A stretch of DNA of 64,000 bases from Paenibacillus sp. GP183 (GCF_900104695.1 NZ_FNSW01000001.1:1054001-1118000); one strand, 5' to 3'. Positions 52,560 through 62,367 are shown, counted from the stretch's first letter. Notes: generated by a model not told the origin, from the letters alone. Program-made: numbers and translations.

Positions 52560-52602
52560 AACAACCTGTTTAGCCGATCAAGCTCGGGCCGTCCAGGTTG
52601 TT
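52560..52602 (-). terminator. Terminator after the 159-residue gene
   Basis: Stem AACAACCTG / CAGGTTGTT with an additional inner stem; followed on the reverse strand by TTTTTGTGTTT. Confidence 0.82.
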
Positions 52603-52606
52603 GCAT

Positions 52607-53086
52607 TTACTTTTGTGAATTAGCGTCATCATCCAAATCCTCTAACAGCTTGCGCACGGAATCCGGATCGAGTGAACCCGCTTCCTTGAACTTCTTCAGT
52701 TTATCGGTAAGCCGTGCACCGTATTCCTCATTCCGCATCCACTCTTCATCATTGTCCGGATCAAACCAGATGAAGAAGCCGTCAGGTCCATTGCGCAGAA
52801 ATGATTGGTGCCAATGATCGGGATACGAAAAGGCTTGCTCGCCAAAAATCAAACCAAGCACATCATCACTCTCGAGTGGAAGCAATTGATGGTATACTTC
52901 CGGGGCTCCCGTATCGGACAGATTGCGATGGAGGTAGGAATAATGGAGATAATGTTCACCCGTCTCCGAATCCTTGGCAATTTCATACATCTCCAGCTCA
53001 TCCTGCTTCAGCTCTTTAACAGTAGTGATTCGTTGCTGTAGCAGCTCGTTTGCGATCTTCTTTTGTTCCTTGAAGGAGTCTTTCAT
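52607..53086 (-). CDS. Hypothetical cytoplasmic protein
   Basis: 159 residues from ATG 53086 behind GGAGG. Acidic, rich in aromatic residues (SYPDHWHQSFLRNGPDGFFIWFDPDNDEEW). The first part looks like a coiled coil (KKIANELLQQRITTVKELKQDELEMYEIAKD). Not recognised. 13 bases after the dehydrogenase gene, likely co-transcribed. Confidence 0.75.
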   Translation of the reverse strand: MKDSFKEQKKIANELLQQRITTVKELKQDELEMYEIAKDSETGEHYLHYSYLHRNLSDTGAPEVYHQLLPLESDDVLGLIFGEQAFSYPDHWHQSFLRNGPDGFFIWFDPDNDEEWMRNEEYGARLTDKLKKFKEAGSLDPDSVRKLLEDLDDDANSQK

Positions 53087-53099
53087 CCCTGCCAGCCTC

Positions 53100-54170
53100 C
53101 TAAATTTCCCAATCCAGGGTGACTTCATGTCCGGTGCGGGAAGAACGGTAAATAGCATCCAGAATCAAATTATTCGTGTAGCCGCTCATAACAGAAGTCA
53201 TCGGCTGCTTGCCGTCGCGGATGCATTCGATGAAATGGCGATTCATCCGATTGCGTGAACCTTCATCGGCCAAGGGAACTGCCAATTCGACATCAACCTC
53301 ACTGTCGAATATCTCGGCGAACAGCTTGCCCTTCGGTCCGCGAATGGAAGCTCCTCCTGTAGATCCAAGCAATTGGATATGAGGAAGATTATCGGTATCG
53401 GCCAAGGCTGCCCAGCTGACATCCAGAGATAAGGTTGCCCCGTTATCGAGCTTGATAAGCGCTGTAGCCAAATCTTCCACATCATAGAGACCGTTCCAAT
53501 TGGGCTTCCCCCATGTGCCAATACCGCGCTTAAGCGGACCAAATTCGGAGTAAGTTGCACCATATACGGAAACAGGCTTTGGATTACCCATCAAGTGCAG
53601 CGTCAAATCCAACATATGCACGCCAATGTCAATCAAGGGACCTCCGCCTGATTTTTCCATCTGCGTAAACCAGGTTCCCCAGCCGGGAATTCCTTTACGG
53701 CGCGTCCAATTGGCTTTGGCATGGTAGATGCTGCCTAGAGCGCCTTTGTCCACCTGCTCTTTTACCTGCAGGGGAATGGATTCCCAACGCATCTGATGTG
53801 GAATCATCACAACTTTCCCTGACTTCCGCTCGGCTTCCACGATTTGTTTGGCTGATTGAACGTTAAGCGCCATTGGTTTTTCCAGCATGACATGCTTGCC
53901 GGCTTCCAAGGCCTGTACGGCTAGCGGCGCATGCCATTCATTGGAAACAGCGATGACAACTGCATCAATATATGGATCCTCCAGAAGCTTTTGCGCATCC
54001 GGATACACTTTGTCAATTTGATATTCGGAAGCCCGTTCAACCGCGAGAGGCAAATAAGCATCTGTAACTGCAGCTACATGAATATCAGAAAGCTGCTTGA
54101 AAGCCGCTATATGCACATCGCCGATATTCCCGGCTCCAATGATACCGACTTGAATCGTTTTGATGGACAT
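53100..54170 (-). CDS. Gfo/Idh/MocA family oxidoreductase
   Basis: 356 residues. Rossmann start IQVGIIGAGNIGDVHIAAFKQL, LEKPMALNVQSAKQIVEAE with the catalytic-site Lys, and GPLIDIGVHMLDLTLHLMGNPKPVSVYGATYS typical of the C-terminal alpha/beta domain. NAD(P)-dependent sugar or inositol dehydrogenase; substrate unknown. Start ATG 54170, with AGGGGG 12 bases upstream. Confidence 0.92.
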   Translation of the reverse strand: MSIKTIQVGIIGAGNIGDVHIAAFKQLSDIHVAAVTDAYLPLAVERASEYQIDKVYPDAQKLLEDPYIDAVVIAVSNEWHAPLAVQALEAGKHVMLEKPMALNVQSAKQIVEAERKSGKVVMIPHQMRWESIPLQVKEQVDKGALGSIYHAKANWTRRKGIPGWGTWFTQMEKSGGGPLIDIGVHMLDLTLHLMGNPKPVSVYGATYSEFGPLKRGIGTWGKPNWNGLYDVEDLATALIKLDNGATLSLDVSWAALADTDNLPHIQLLGSTGGASIRGPKGKLFAEIFDSEVDVELAVPLADEGSRNRMNRHFIECIRDGKQPMTSVMSGYTNNLILDAIYRSSRTGHEVTLDWEI

Positions 54171-54337
54171 AAACAATAATAACCCCCTAGGCATCTAACA
54201 CTATCTTCACCATTATAGTTCGCTCCAAGGTCATCGCAACCTTGAAAAATAGTAATACCTTATACTTTCTTAATAGTTGAATCATAATAATCTAACACTT
54301 GCAGTTTATGCTGAAAAAAGTAATAAGAGGGGGAACA

Positions 54338-54559
54338 ATGATGCAAACTATGTCGATTCGTTTTAAAAACAAAGTGATTCCGGTAATCAACTATTCAGAT
54401 ACTTCCAACACAACTCAATTAACCAATAAATTAATAGAGATGGAGCTCAATTTCGAATTCCGCAAAAAATTAAAGATGATCTCTCTGATCGAGATCATCG
54501 GTGAAGTAGCCATATTCAAGTACCACGACGGCACCAAATTATATTTGGAAGTTTCTTAA
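54338..54559 (+). CDS. Small hypothetical protein
   Basis: 73 residues from ATG 54338 behind GAGGGGG. Mixed charged, single small domain (MQTMSIRFKNKVIPVINYSD..., IIGEVAIFKYHDGTKLYLEVS). Not recognised. Convergent with kapB; the last 4 bases overlap. Confidence 0.7.
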   Translation: MMQTMSIRFKNKVIPVINYSDTSNTTQLTNKLIEMELNFEFRKKLKMISLIEIIGEVAIFKYHDGTKLYLEVS

Positions 54560-54945
54560 GCGGGAAAGTATTCATTTTGCAGCTGAGTCAGCTGCTCCAG
54601 GGACCGTCTTGACCAGGTTTCCAGTTCCGTCAGCTTTTGAATTTCTGTATCAAGCGCTCTTTTGAGGGATTGTTTATATTCAGGTATGCTTCCCTCAAAA
54701 GGAGCAATGGTTGCGATCGGCATCAAGGCAATTTCCTGATAAGCAAGCGCCCTTCTTTGATGGAACATCGACACATTGGCTTCCATGGGATGATGCAGAT
54801 CCCCTTGTGTCGGGTGTTCGATCACCGCCAGAATTTTGACCGCAGCCTTCGACGTTCCTGTGAGTTCAACAATCTCCCCGATATACCCTCCCGTTTTATA
54901 AACGGCCGTTACTTTATCGCCTACCGAAAAGGTTCCATTTGTCAT
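54556..54945 (-). CDS. kapB: Kinase-associated protein KapB
   Basis: 129 residues. KapB family: FSVGDKVTAVYKTGGYIGEIVEL near the N-terminus and HPTQGDLHHPMEANVSMFHQRRALAYQE; C-terminal helical region. In Bacillus, KapB (kinase-associated lipoprotein B) supports the sporulation kinase KinB. Ribosome site GGAGGATG. Confidence 0.82.
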   Translation of the reverse strand: MTNGTFSVGDKVTAVYKTGGYIGEIVELTGTSKAAVKILAVIEHPTQGDLHHPMEANVSMFHQRRALAYQEIALMPIATIAPFEGSIPEYKQSLKRALDTEIQKLTELETWSRRSLEQLTQLQNEYFPA

Positions 54946-54961
54946 CTCTTCTCATCCTCCT

Positions 54962-55276
54962 TCAAAACATCAATGGCTTTAGCTCCCTATATAAATCATC
55001 TACCGATTTCATGCTGTATATTTTTTTGGCTGGCCCTGCTTTCAGAATAACTATACAGGGAATACTGGAAATTTGCCAATCTTGAACCACCCTCGGGAGA
55101 AAATTTACATTACTTTTATATATCGGGAGATCAGGCTCCATGGTTAAAATAATATCCAGCATCCGTTCCGCCAGCTTACATGTTCCACAGAGAGGAGTAT
55201 ACAAAAAAACGGCAAACGGATGAGCAGCCCACTTCGCATGTGCAAGCAATTCTTGCTCGTTCCACTCCTTGATCAT
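54962..55276 (-). CDS. Thioredoxin-like protein (CGTC)
   Basis: 104 residues, thioredoxin fold with active site LYTPLCGTCKLAERML and cis-Pro in ISSIPCIVILKAG. An extra Cys lies just after the cis-Pro. Similar to Bacillus YusE. 17 bases upstream of kapB on the same strand. Confidence 0.88.
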   Translation of the reverse strand: MIKEWNEQELLAHAKWAAHPFAVFLYTPLCGTCKLAERMLDIILTMEPDLPIYKSNVNFLPRVVQDWQISSIPCIVILKAGPAKKIYSMKSVDDLYRELKPLMF

Positions 55277-55350
55277 AATGACTAGTCCCTTCTTTCAATT
55301 CGACAAATGTGATACACTAAAATCAATATTACGTAAAGAAGGTGATCCAC

Positions 55351-55560
55351 ATGTCTGATCAGCCTCAAGATCAAAACCAAGCGGGAGGTCCCAAAAAGAT
55401 CAGCCTTGCTGAAGCGATTAAACAAAAGCTGGCGCAAAAGAAAGCCGAGCAGGCCGAGCAAAGAGCTAATCCCAAGAGTGCAGCGGGAAATGGTCTAGCC
55501 GTCAAAAGCCAAATGACCAAAAAAGTCAACAACCAACGCCGTCGAACCGGGGGCAGTTAA
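55351..55560 (+). CDS. Small basic hypothetical protein
   Basis: 69 residues, highly charged: KISLAEAIKQKLAQKKAEQAEQ and a basic tail KKVNNQRRRTGGS. Probably disordered or helical and nucleic-acid-binding in character. Start ATG 55351 behind AAGAAGGTGAT. Not recognised. Followed by a terminator. Confidence 0.7.
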   Translation: MSDQPQDQNQAGGPKKISLAEAIKQKLAQKKAEQAEQRANPKSAAGNGLAVKSQMTKKVNNQRRRTGGS

Positions 55561-55590
55561 AGTTTAAACCATTTATAATCGTGAGTATAC

Positions 55591-55627
55591 AAAGGCGCCC
55601 CGATGAAAGCATCATCCGGGCGCCTTT
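55591..55627. terminator. Bidirectional terminator
   Basis: AAAGGCGCCC (55591-55600) / GGGCGCCTTT (55618-55627) with an inner GATG/CATC stem, between two convergent genes. Confidence 0.88.
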
Positions 55628-55652
55628 TCCATGTCCGAGTGAGGACCCTGGC

Positions 55653-57266
55653 TTATACATAGAGCAGCTCACGCTGCTTTTTCACATCTTCATTATCGAG
55701 GAATTCATCATAGGTCATCATTTTATCTATGAGGCCGTTCGGCGTAATTTCCATCACCCGATTGGCGATCGTATTGATGAATTGATGGTCATGAGAAACA
55801 AACAGCATTGTCCCGTCGAAATCGACAAGACCATTGTTCAGCGCTGTGATGGACTCCAAATCCAGATGGTTCGTCGGCTCATCCAGGATGAGCACGTTCG
55901 CTCCGCCCAGCATCATTTTGGAGAACATACAGCGCACCTTTTCACCCCCCGAAAGCACATTGGCCTTCTTCAGCGCTTCCTCTCCCGAGAACAGCATCCG
56001 TCCCAGGAAGCCGCGCAGGAAGGATTCATCCTGATCCTTGGAATATTGGCGCAGCCAATCAACCAGGTTCAGATCCACGTCGAAATACTCTTGGCTGTCT
56101 TTCGGGAAATAAGCTTGAGAAGTGGTGATCCCCCAGGTATAGGTACCTTCATCGGCTTCCAGCTCGCCCATCAGGATTTTGAATAATGTCGTCTTGGCCA
56201 GGCCGTCAGGTCCGACAAAAGCAATTTTATCGCCTTTATTCACGGTGAAGCTCAGGTTATCCAATACCTTGACACCCTCGATCGTTTTGCTCAAATTCTC
56301 GACCTGCAGCAGCTGTTTACCCGCTTCTCGCTCGGATTTGAAATGGATAAAAGGATATTTCCGGTTCGACGGACGAATGTCCTCCAGAGTCAGCTTTTCC
56401 AGCTGTTTCTTACGGGAAGTCGCTTGCTTGGATTTGGAGGCATTTGCACTGAAACGCGCGATAAACGCTTCCAGCTCTTTACGCTTCTCTTCAGTCTTCT
56501 TGTTGGCATCACGAGAAAGTCTCAGAGCCAGTTGGCTGGACTCATACCAGAAGTCGTAGTTGCCGACGTACATTTGAATTTTACCAAAGTCGATGTCGGC
56601 AATGTGCGTACAAACCTGATTCAGGAAGTGACGATCATGCGATACGACGATGACTGTGCCTTCGTAACGGGCAAGGAAATATTCCAGCCAGCGAATCGAT
56701 TCCAAGTTTAAATGGTTCGTAGGCTCATCGAGCAAAAGAATTTGCGGGTTGCCGAATAAGGCCTGCGCGAGCAGCACACGTACCTTATCGTTGCCTTCTA
56801 GATCCCTCATCTTGAGATCATGCATACTGGTGGGGATACCCAAGCCAATTAACAGCTCAGCCGCATCGGATTCCGCTTGCCAGCCGTCCAAATCCTGAAA
56901 TTCGCCTTCGAGCTCGGCGGCTTTCATCCCGTCCTCCTCGGAGAAGTCCGCTTTGGCATAAAGGGCATCCTTCTCTGCCATTATTTGAAACAAGCGAGCG
57001 TGGCCCATGACGACGGTCTTGATCACTTCAAATTCATCGAATTCGAAATGATTCTGCTTCAGTACGGCCATACGTTCACCTGGAGTTATGCTGACTTCGC
57101 CTTTGTTCGGCTCTATTTCGCCGGATAATATTTTAAGAAAAGTCGATTTGCCGGCGCCGTTAGCACCGATAAGCCCATAGCAATTGCCTGGAGTAAATTT
57201 AATATTAACGTCTTCAAACAGGGCTCTTTTGCCGTATCGAAGCGTCACACCATTAACTGTAATCAT
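55653..57266 (-). CDS. ABC-F ATPase, YkpA/YbiT type
   Basis: 537 residues, two ABC domains without membrane parts. Walker A GLIGANGAGKSTFLKIL and AFVGPDGLAKTTLFKIL; Walker B ILLLDEPTNHLNLESI and LILDEPTNHLDLESI; interdomain linker (about 240-300) with RKKQLEKLTLEDIRPSNRKYPF. In the second Walker A, GLAKT replaces the usual GxGKS, as often seen in this subfamily. Ribosome-associated translation factor. Confidence 0.93.
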   Translation of the reverse strand: MITVNGVTLRYGKRALFEDVNIKFTPGNCYGLIGANGAGKSTFLKILSGEIEPNKGEVSITPGERMAVLKQNHFEFDEFEVIKTVVMGHARLFQIMAEKDALYAKADFSEEDGMKAAELEGEFQDLDGWQAESDAAELLIGLGIPTSMHDLKMRDLEGNDKVRVLLAQALFGNPQILLLDEPTNHLNLESIRWLEYFLARYEGTVIVVSHDRHFLNQVCTHIADIDFGKIQMYVGNYDFWYESSQLALRLSRDANKKTEEKRKELEAFIARFSANASKSKQATSRKKQLEKLTLEDIRPSNRKYPFIHFKSEREAGKQLLQVENLSKTIEGVKVLDNLSFTVNKGDKIAFVGPDGLAKTTLFKILMGELEADEGTYTWGITTSQAYFPKDSQEYFDVDLNLVDWLRQYSKDQDESFLRGFLGRMLFSGEEALKKANVLSGGEKVRCMFSKMMLGGANVLILDEPTNHLDLESITALNNGLVDFDGTMLFVSHDHQFINTIANRVMEITPNGLIDKMMTYDEFLDNEDVKKQRELLYV

Positions 57267-57314
57267 ATTCTTCAGGTCCCTGCCTTCGTATTGGTTTCTT
57301 GCTCTCTCATCCCA

Positions 57315-59264
57315 TCATACCTTATTTCTTGCTATCTCTTCCACTAATTCGGATAAAAGCGTCCATCTCTCCATCGCTGCTTCCAATTGTGCGGTGGCTT
57401 GCTGCTCTTCCTTATATAATCGCTCAATCCGTTCAAAGTCACTTCCAGCTGTTTCAATCTCATGCTTCAGGCCAGTGATTTGAGCTTCGATCGCTTCAAT
57501 TCTTGCTTCGATTTCGTCCCATTCCTTTTGCTCCTTGAAGGTGAGCTTCTTGGTGCGGTTGGCTGAGGAGTCAATGTTTGCTTCCTCGTTGGACGGTTTG
57601 GCTGCTGGGGAAGTCACCGGTGAGTCCTTAGCAGAAACCTTGGCTGACTGATCTTGATTATCCTGCTGCTTCTTGATTTCCAGGTAATCCGAGTAATTGC
57701 CGATAAAAGGCACAATGCGTCCATTTCCTTCAAAAGCAAACAAATGCGTGGCCGTGCGATCTAAAAAGTATCGATCATGCGACACCGTAATGACTGCACC
57801 CGGAAACTGCTCGAGATAATCCTCGAGAATGGAGAGCGTCTGGATGTCCAGATCGTTCGTCGGCTCATCCAGCAGCAGCACGTTGGGCTCCCCCATCAGC
57901 GTGCGAAGCAGATACAGTCTGCGCCTCTCGCCTCCGGACAGCTTGCCGATGGGAGACCACTGCAGATTCGGCGAAAAAAGGAATCGCTCGAGCATAGCTC
58001 CGGCTGTAATCGTCTCGCCATCCGCAGTACGGATCAGCTCCGCCGCTTCCTTGATGTACTCGATCACGCGCATGCTCTCGTCCATCTCGGCGTTCTCTTG
58101 TGTATAGTAGGCAAGCTTCACGGTTTGCCCGGTCTCGATCGTGCCGCTGCTCGGCTGGATGCGGCCGGCGAGCATATTCAGCAGCGTCGATTTGCCGCTG
58201 CCGTTGGGGCCGATGATGCCGAGGCGGTCGCCCGGCATCACGATGTAGCTGAAGTCGCGGATCAGCGGCTGCCCGTCGTCGTAGGCTTTGGACACGTGAC
58301 CCAGCTCGAGCACTTTCTTGCCGAGACGGCTGCCCGCCAGCGCCATGTCCAGCTTGTCGGCCGCGCCCTCGACCTTGCGGTCGCGGAGCTCCTCGGCGCG
58401 GTCGACCCGCGCCTTCTGCTTCGTCGTGCGCGCCTTCGCGCCGCGGCGCAGCCAGGCCAGCTCGCGGCGGAGCAGATTTTGCCGCTTGTCTTCGCTGGCG
58501 GATTCGGATTCCATCCGCTCGGCTTTTTTCTCGAGGAAGGCCTCGTAGTTGCCTTCATAGCTGTAGATCCGGCCCCGGTCCAGTTCGAGAATGCGGTTGG
58601 TCACCCGCTCGAGGAAGTACCGGTCATGGGTCACGAGCAGCAAGGCGCCCTTCCACTTGCTGAGGAAATCCTCGAGCCACTCGACCGTCTCGTTGTCAAT
58701 GTGGTTCGTGGGCTCATCGAGGATGAGCAGGTCCGCGGGCTGGATCAGCACGCGGGCCATCGCCACGCGCTTGCGCTGTCCGCCGGACAGCTGGCCCACG
58801 GGCTTCTCGAAGTCCGTGATGCCCAGCCGCGTGAGCACGGTCTTGGCGACCGTGCCGGCTTCCCAGGCATCGAGGTCGCTCATCCGCTGCTGGACGCTGA
58901 ACAGCCGCGACTGCTTGGGCTCGCTGGAGGGATCCAGCTCCAGCTCGGCAAGGGCGCGCTCATGGTCGCGGAGCGTCCGCATGAGCGGGGTGTCGCCGTG
59001 GAACACCTGCTCAAGAACAGTGGAGTTCTCTTCGAACTCCGGGTTCTGCGGCAGGTATTCCACGCGAAAGTGGTTCGCGTGCACGAGCTTGCCGCGATCC
59101 GCCTGCTCCAGCCCCGCGAGCAGCTTCAGCAGCGTGGACTTGCCTGTACCGTTCACGCCGATCAGTCCGATGCGCTGCTTTTCGTTCAGCGTGAACGAGA
59201 TATCATCGAAAAGCACCTTTTCGCCATAGCTTTTGGCTATGCCTACAGCGCTGAGTATGTTCAT
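57315..59264 (-). CDS. ABC-F ATPase, Uup/YfmR type
   Basis: 649 residues. Walker A GLIGVNGTGKSTLLKLL and GIIGPNGSGKSTLLNML, signature LSGGQRKRVAMARVLIQP and LSGGERRRLYLLRTLMG, both Walker B motifs, and a C-terminal coiled-coil (EWDEIEARIEAIEAQITGLK) as in Uup. The 5' half (about 58040-59250) is very GC-rich, the 3' part is not. Translation-related, likely EttA/Uup-like ribosome rescue. Confidence 0.93.
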   Translation of the reverse strand: MNILSAVGIAKSYGEKVLFDDISFTLNEKQRIGLIGVNGTGKSTLLKLLAGLEQADRGKLVHANHFRVEYLPQNPEFEENSTVLEQVFHGDTPLMRTLRDHERALAELELDPSSEPKQSRLFSVQQRMSDLDAWEAGTVAKTVLTRLGITDFEKPVGQLSGGQRKRVAMARVLIQPADLLILDEPTNHIDNETVEWLEDFLSKWKGALLLVTHDRYFLERVTNRILELDRGRIYSYEGNYEAFLEKKAERMESESASEDKRQNLLRRELAWLRRGAKARTTKQKARVDRAEELRDRKVEGAADKLDMALAGSRLGKKVLELGHVSKAYDDGQPLIRDFSYIVMPGDRLGIIGPNGSGKSTLLNMLAGRIQPSSGTIETGQTVKLAYYTQENAEMDESMRVIEYIKEAAELIRTADGETITAGAMLERFLFSPNLQWSPIGKLSGGERRRLYLLRTLMGEPNVLLLDEPTNDLDIQTLSILEDYLEQFPGAVITVSHDRYFLDRTATHLFAFEGNGRIVPFIGNYSDYLEIKKQQDNQDQSAKVSAKDSPVTSPAAKPSNEEANIDSSANRTKKLTFKEQKEWDEIEARIEAIEAQITGLKHEIETAGSDFERIERLYKEEQQATAQLEAAMERWTLLSELVEEIARNKV

Positions 59265-59327
59265 TGTTTCATTCCTCTCCTTGCTTTAACATCGCTTCAA
59301 GCCAAAACGGCCTGCCTGCTCGCGGCG

Positions 59328-60371
59328 TTAAGCCGGATCAACGATATAGGCTGCCAGCAAGGCAGCGGTATTTACAACTGCGTTGATATGCGTTCGTTCC
59401 ATACTATGCGAAGCGTGAACGCCCGGGCCCATCAAACAGCCTCGAATATCATGGCCGCCGCGGAGCGCGGCAGATACGTCCGAGCCGTATTTGGGGTAAA
59501 TGTCAACGGCATAGCCAATGTTCAGCTCCTTGGCATGCTCAATCATTTTGGATGTCATGTGGTAATCGTAAGGACCAGACGAATCCTTGGCACAGATCGA
59601 AACCTTGTGCTCATTGCCGCTTAAATCATCGCCAAGCGCACCCATATCCACGGCAATCAAATCCGTAATCTCTTCGGGAATATAGGAAGAGCCATGCCCT
59701 ACTTCTTCATATGTGGAGATGAACAGCTTGACGGTATGCTTGGGTCTGAGGTTTTGGCTGACCACAAGCTCGAGCAGGCCGAATATGGCCGCTACACTTG
59801 CTTTGTCATCCAGATGTCTGGATTTGATATAGCCGTTGTCCAGGATTCGAACACGTGGATCAAAGGATACATAATCCCCAACGCCAATACCGAGCGCCTC
59901 TGTCTCCTCTTTGGAGTTGACAAGTTCGTCGATACGAATTTCCATATTCACTTCATCGCGTTTCAATTCTCTCGCATCTTCATAAACGTGTGTAGAAGGA
60001 TGTATGGTGAGGATCGTCCCCTCATAAACCCTGCCATCCCGGGTATGTATGCGACAGTACTCATTCTCAATTGCACCCATCATAAATCCGCCTAATGAAG
60101 TTATGCGCAAATAACCGTTGCTTTTGATTGAACGAACCATGGCACCCAGAGTGTCGACATGAGCGGATATCCCAATTACGCGATCCGAATCAACACCCGG
60201 TATCGTGACAATACCGCAGCCTTTGTTGGTATAGGCTATCTCAAACCCCAGCTTCTTAAACTCCGCTTCCACTTTACTCATAATGTGATGCGTGTAGCCT
60301 GTGGGGCTCGGAGAATTGAGCAGCATGTCGAGAATCTCCAGGGTATAGTCTTTGTTGATTTTTGTTTTCAA
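59328..60371 (-). CDS. M42 family metallopeptidase
   Basis: 347 residues. Zinc ligands in VIGISAHVDTLGAMVRSI, RHLDDKASVAAIFGLLEL, ISTYEEVGHGSS (catalytic Glu) and AVDMGALG; the C-terminal GPGVHASHSMERTHI supplies the last His. Tetrahedral aminopeptidase/YsdC-type, cytoplasmic. TTG start behind AGAGGAAG. Confidence 0.92.
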   Translation of the reverse strand: MKTKINKDYTLEILDMLLNSPSPTGYTHHIMSKVEAEFKKLGFEIAYTNKGCGIVTIPGVDSDRVIGISAHVDTLGAMVRSIKSNGYLRITSLGGFMMGAIENEYCRIHTRDGRVYEGTILTIHPSTHVYEDARELKRDEVNMEIRIDELVNSKEETEALGIGVGDYVSFDPRVRILDNGYIKSRHLDDKASVAAIFGLLELVVSQNLRPKHTVKLFISTYEEVGHGSSYIPEEITDLIAVDMGALGDDLSGNEHKVSICAKDSSGPYDYHMTSKMIEHAKELNIGYAVDIYPKYGSDVSAALRGGHDIRGCLMGPGVHASHSMERTHINAVVNTAALLAAYIVDPA

Positions 60372-60478
60372 TTAAGACACTTCCTCTCGGCTTATAATGG
60401 CACCTAAATATGCAAAAAACAGTGCAGTCTCTCATAAGAATCTACACTGTCTGCATTCAACTCGATTTTCAAACCGGA

Positions 60479-60769
60479 CTAGCTTTCAAAGTCCACACTT
60501 ACCGATCTACCGTCGAGCACCCTGCTCATATGGGATTTGACTTCTTCGTGCAGAGGATGCACGTCATAGATCTGGATGTCTTCGAGTTTGTTAAACTTCG
60601 CGATCAAAGCAATATCGTAAGAGCGCTCCAGATGTAAAACATCCTTGCCTACTTCCATATCCAGAAGGACGTCTATTTTCCCCTTCATGTTATTAAGTAC
60701 CTGCATGGTAGCTTCAATGGCTTCCGGGCTGCGATCTTTAAGTTTGAATAAAACAACGTGTGTTATCAT
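60479..60769 (-). CDS. Dabb-domain stress-responsive protein
   Basis: 96 residues, dimeric alpha-beta barrel: MITHVVLFKLKDRSPEAIEA, IDVLLDMEVGKDVLHLERSYDIALIAKF, and IYDVHPLHEEVKSHMSRVLDG. Function unclear. Ribosome site AGGAGG. 38 bases after the preceding ABC-F gene. Confidence 0.9.
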   Translation of the reverse strand: MITHVVLFKLKDRSPEAIEATMQVLNNMKGKIDVLLDMEVGKDVLHLERSYDIALIAKFNKLEDIQIYDVHPLHEEVKSHMSRVLDGRSVSVDFES

Positions 60770-60807
60770 GAATAATCCTCCTATTTATAATCGAAATGAT
60801 CCTTGCT

Positions 60808-62367
60808 TTATTGTCTCACGGTCTGATTGGACCATTCCTCAACATCCCAAACCTTGGTTACCCAGCCTTCATAAAATTCAGGTTCATGGCATACCAGGAG
60901 AACAGTTCCTTTGTATTCTATAAGAGCGCGCTGGAGTTCTTCTTTGGCAGCAACGTCCAGATGGTTCGTCGGCTCATCGAATAAAATCCAGTTGCTTTCT
61001 CTCATGAGCAGCTTACACAAGCGAACTTTCGCCTGCTCGCCACCGCTGAGCTTGTTCAGAGGACGAGTGATATGGTCATTCTTAAGACCGCAGCGTGCCA
61101 ACGCGCCTCTAACTTCATTCTGAGTCATATGGGAAAATTCATTCCATACATCATCAATCGGTGTTATATTACCAGCCTTAACCTCCTGCTCGAAGTAAGC
61201 TGGAAATAAGTAATCCCCTCGGAAGGACTTACCGCTGTACGGTTCGATTTTGCCGATGATCGTCTTCAGGAGAGTCGATTTACCTACTCCGTTACATCCC
61301 ACAATTGCAATTTTATCACCGCGTTCGATGGTCACATTCATCTTGGGCAAGAGTGCGGAGCTGTAGCCGATCTCCATATTCTCCGCTTCAAACACAACTT
61401 TACCGCTGGCTCTTGCTTCCTTAAACACGAAGGTCGGCTTGAGCGCGGTCTCCGGCCGATCAATTCTTTCAATGCGATCCAGCTGCTTTTCACGGCTCTT
61501 CGCCCGACCAGATGTGGAAGCGCGCGCCTTGTTGCGTTGAATGAAGTCTTCCTGCTGCTTGATAAAATCCTTCTGCTTTTCATACGCATCCAGATGCTGA
61601 GCTTTATTCATTTCCGCCATGGCGAGGAATTTCTCATAATTCGCCGTGTAGCGGGTTAGCTTGGTAAATTCCAAATGATAAATAACGTTGACTACTTCAT
61701 TCATAAAATCCGTATCATGGGAAATGAGCAGAAACGCATAGGGATAGTCTTTCAGGTAATTTTTCAGCCATTCAATGTGCTCTACGTCCAAATAGTTGGT
61801 AGGCTCATCGAGCAGCAGCACGGTCGGTTTTTCCAGAAGCAGCTTGGCGAGCAGTACCTTGGTCCGCTGTCCGCCACTTAGGGAAGCTACATCCCGATCC
61901 AGGCCGATGGCGCTTAAGCCAAGTCCTTGGGCCATTTCCTCAACCTTGACATCCAGCAGATAAAAGCCGCTGTTTTCCAAACGGTCTTGAATTTCGCCCA
62001 TTTGCTCCAGCAGAACTTCCAGCTCTTCCGGTGTAGCGTCACCCATCTTGTCCGTGATCGCCATCATGTCCTTCTCCTGCTCGTAAAGCGGCAGAAAAGC
62101 ATCCTGCAAAATATGGCGGATCGTTTTCCCCGGTGTCAGCTTCGTATGCTGATCCAAATATCCGTAATTCACCCGCGGGGTCCATTCAACTTTACCTGAA
62201 TCCTTCAAAAGCTGTCCTGTCAATATATTCATCATGGTGGATTTGCCCACCCCATTAGCTCCAACCAAACCTACACGATCCCCATCCAGCAGGCGGAATG
62301 ATACATTTTTGAATAACAATCGATCCCCAAAGCTGTGGCTTAAATCCTCAACCGTCAACAAACTCAT
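60808..62367 (-). CDS. ABC-F ATPase, YfmM-like
   Basis: 519 residues. Walker A VGLVGANGVGKSTMMNIL and IAIVGCNGVGKSTLLKTI; LSGGQRTKVLLAKLLLEKP and LSGGEQAKVRLCKLLM; Walker B LLDEPTNYLDVEHIEW and LFDEPTNHLDVAAKEE; linker DFIKQQEDFIQRNKARASTSGRAKSREKQLDRIERID. Third ABC-F in this 7-kb block. Antibiotic resistance or translation-factor role cannot be told apart from sequence. Confidence 0.93.
   Translation of the reverse strand: MSLLTVEDLSHSFGDRLLFKNVSFRLLDGDRVGLVGANGVGKSTMMNILTGQLLKDSGKVEWTPRVNYGYLDQHTKLTPGKTIRHILQDAFLPLYEQEKDMMAITDKMGDATPEELEVLLEQMGEIQDRLENSGFYLLDVKVEEMAQGLGLSAIGLDRDVASLSGGQRTKVLLAKLLLEKPTVLLLDEPTNYLDVEHIEWLKNYLKDYPYAFLLISHDTDFMNEVVNVIYHLEFTKLTRYTANYEKFLAMAEMNKAQHLDAYEKQKDFIKQQEDFIQRNKARASTSGRAKSREKQLDRIERIDRPETALKPTFVFKEARASGKVVFEAENMEIGYSSALLPKMNVTIERGDKIAIVGCNGVGKSTLLKTIIGKIEPYSGKSFRGDYLFPAYFEQEVKAGNITPIDDVWNEFSHMTQNEVRGALARCGLKNDHITRPLNKLSGGEQAKVRLCKLLMRESNWILFDEPTNHLDVAAKEELQRALIEYKGTVLLVCHEPEFYEGWVTKVWDVEEWSNQTVRQ

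Noticed and set aside
57777-59624. Long forward ORF (615 codons) opposite an ABC-F gene
   Set aside because: Antisense to a gene with all Walker motifs; low-complexity Leu/Arg/His composition typical of GC-rich shadows.
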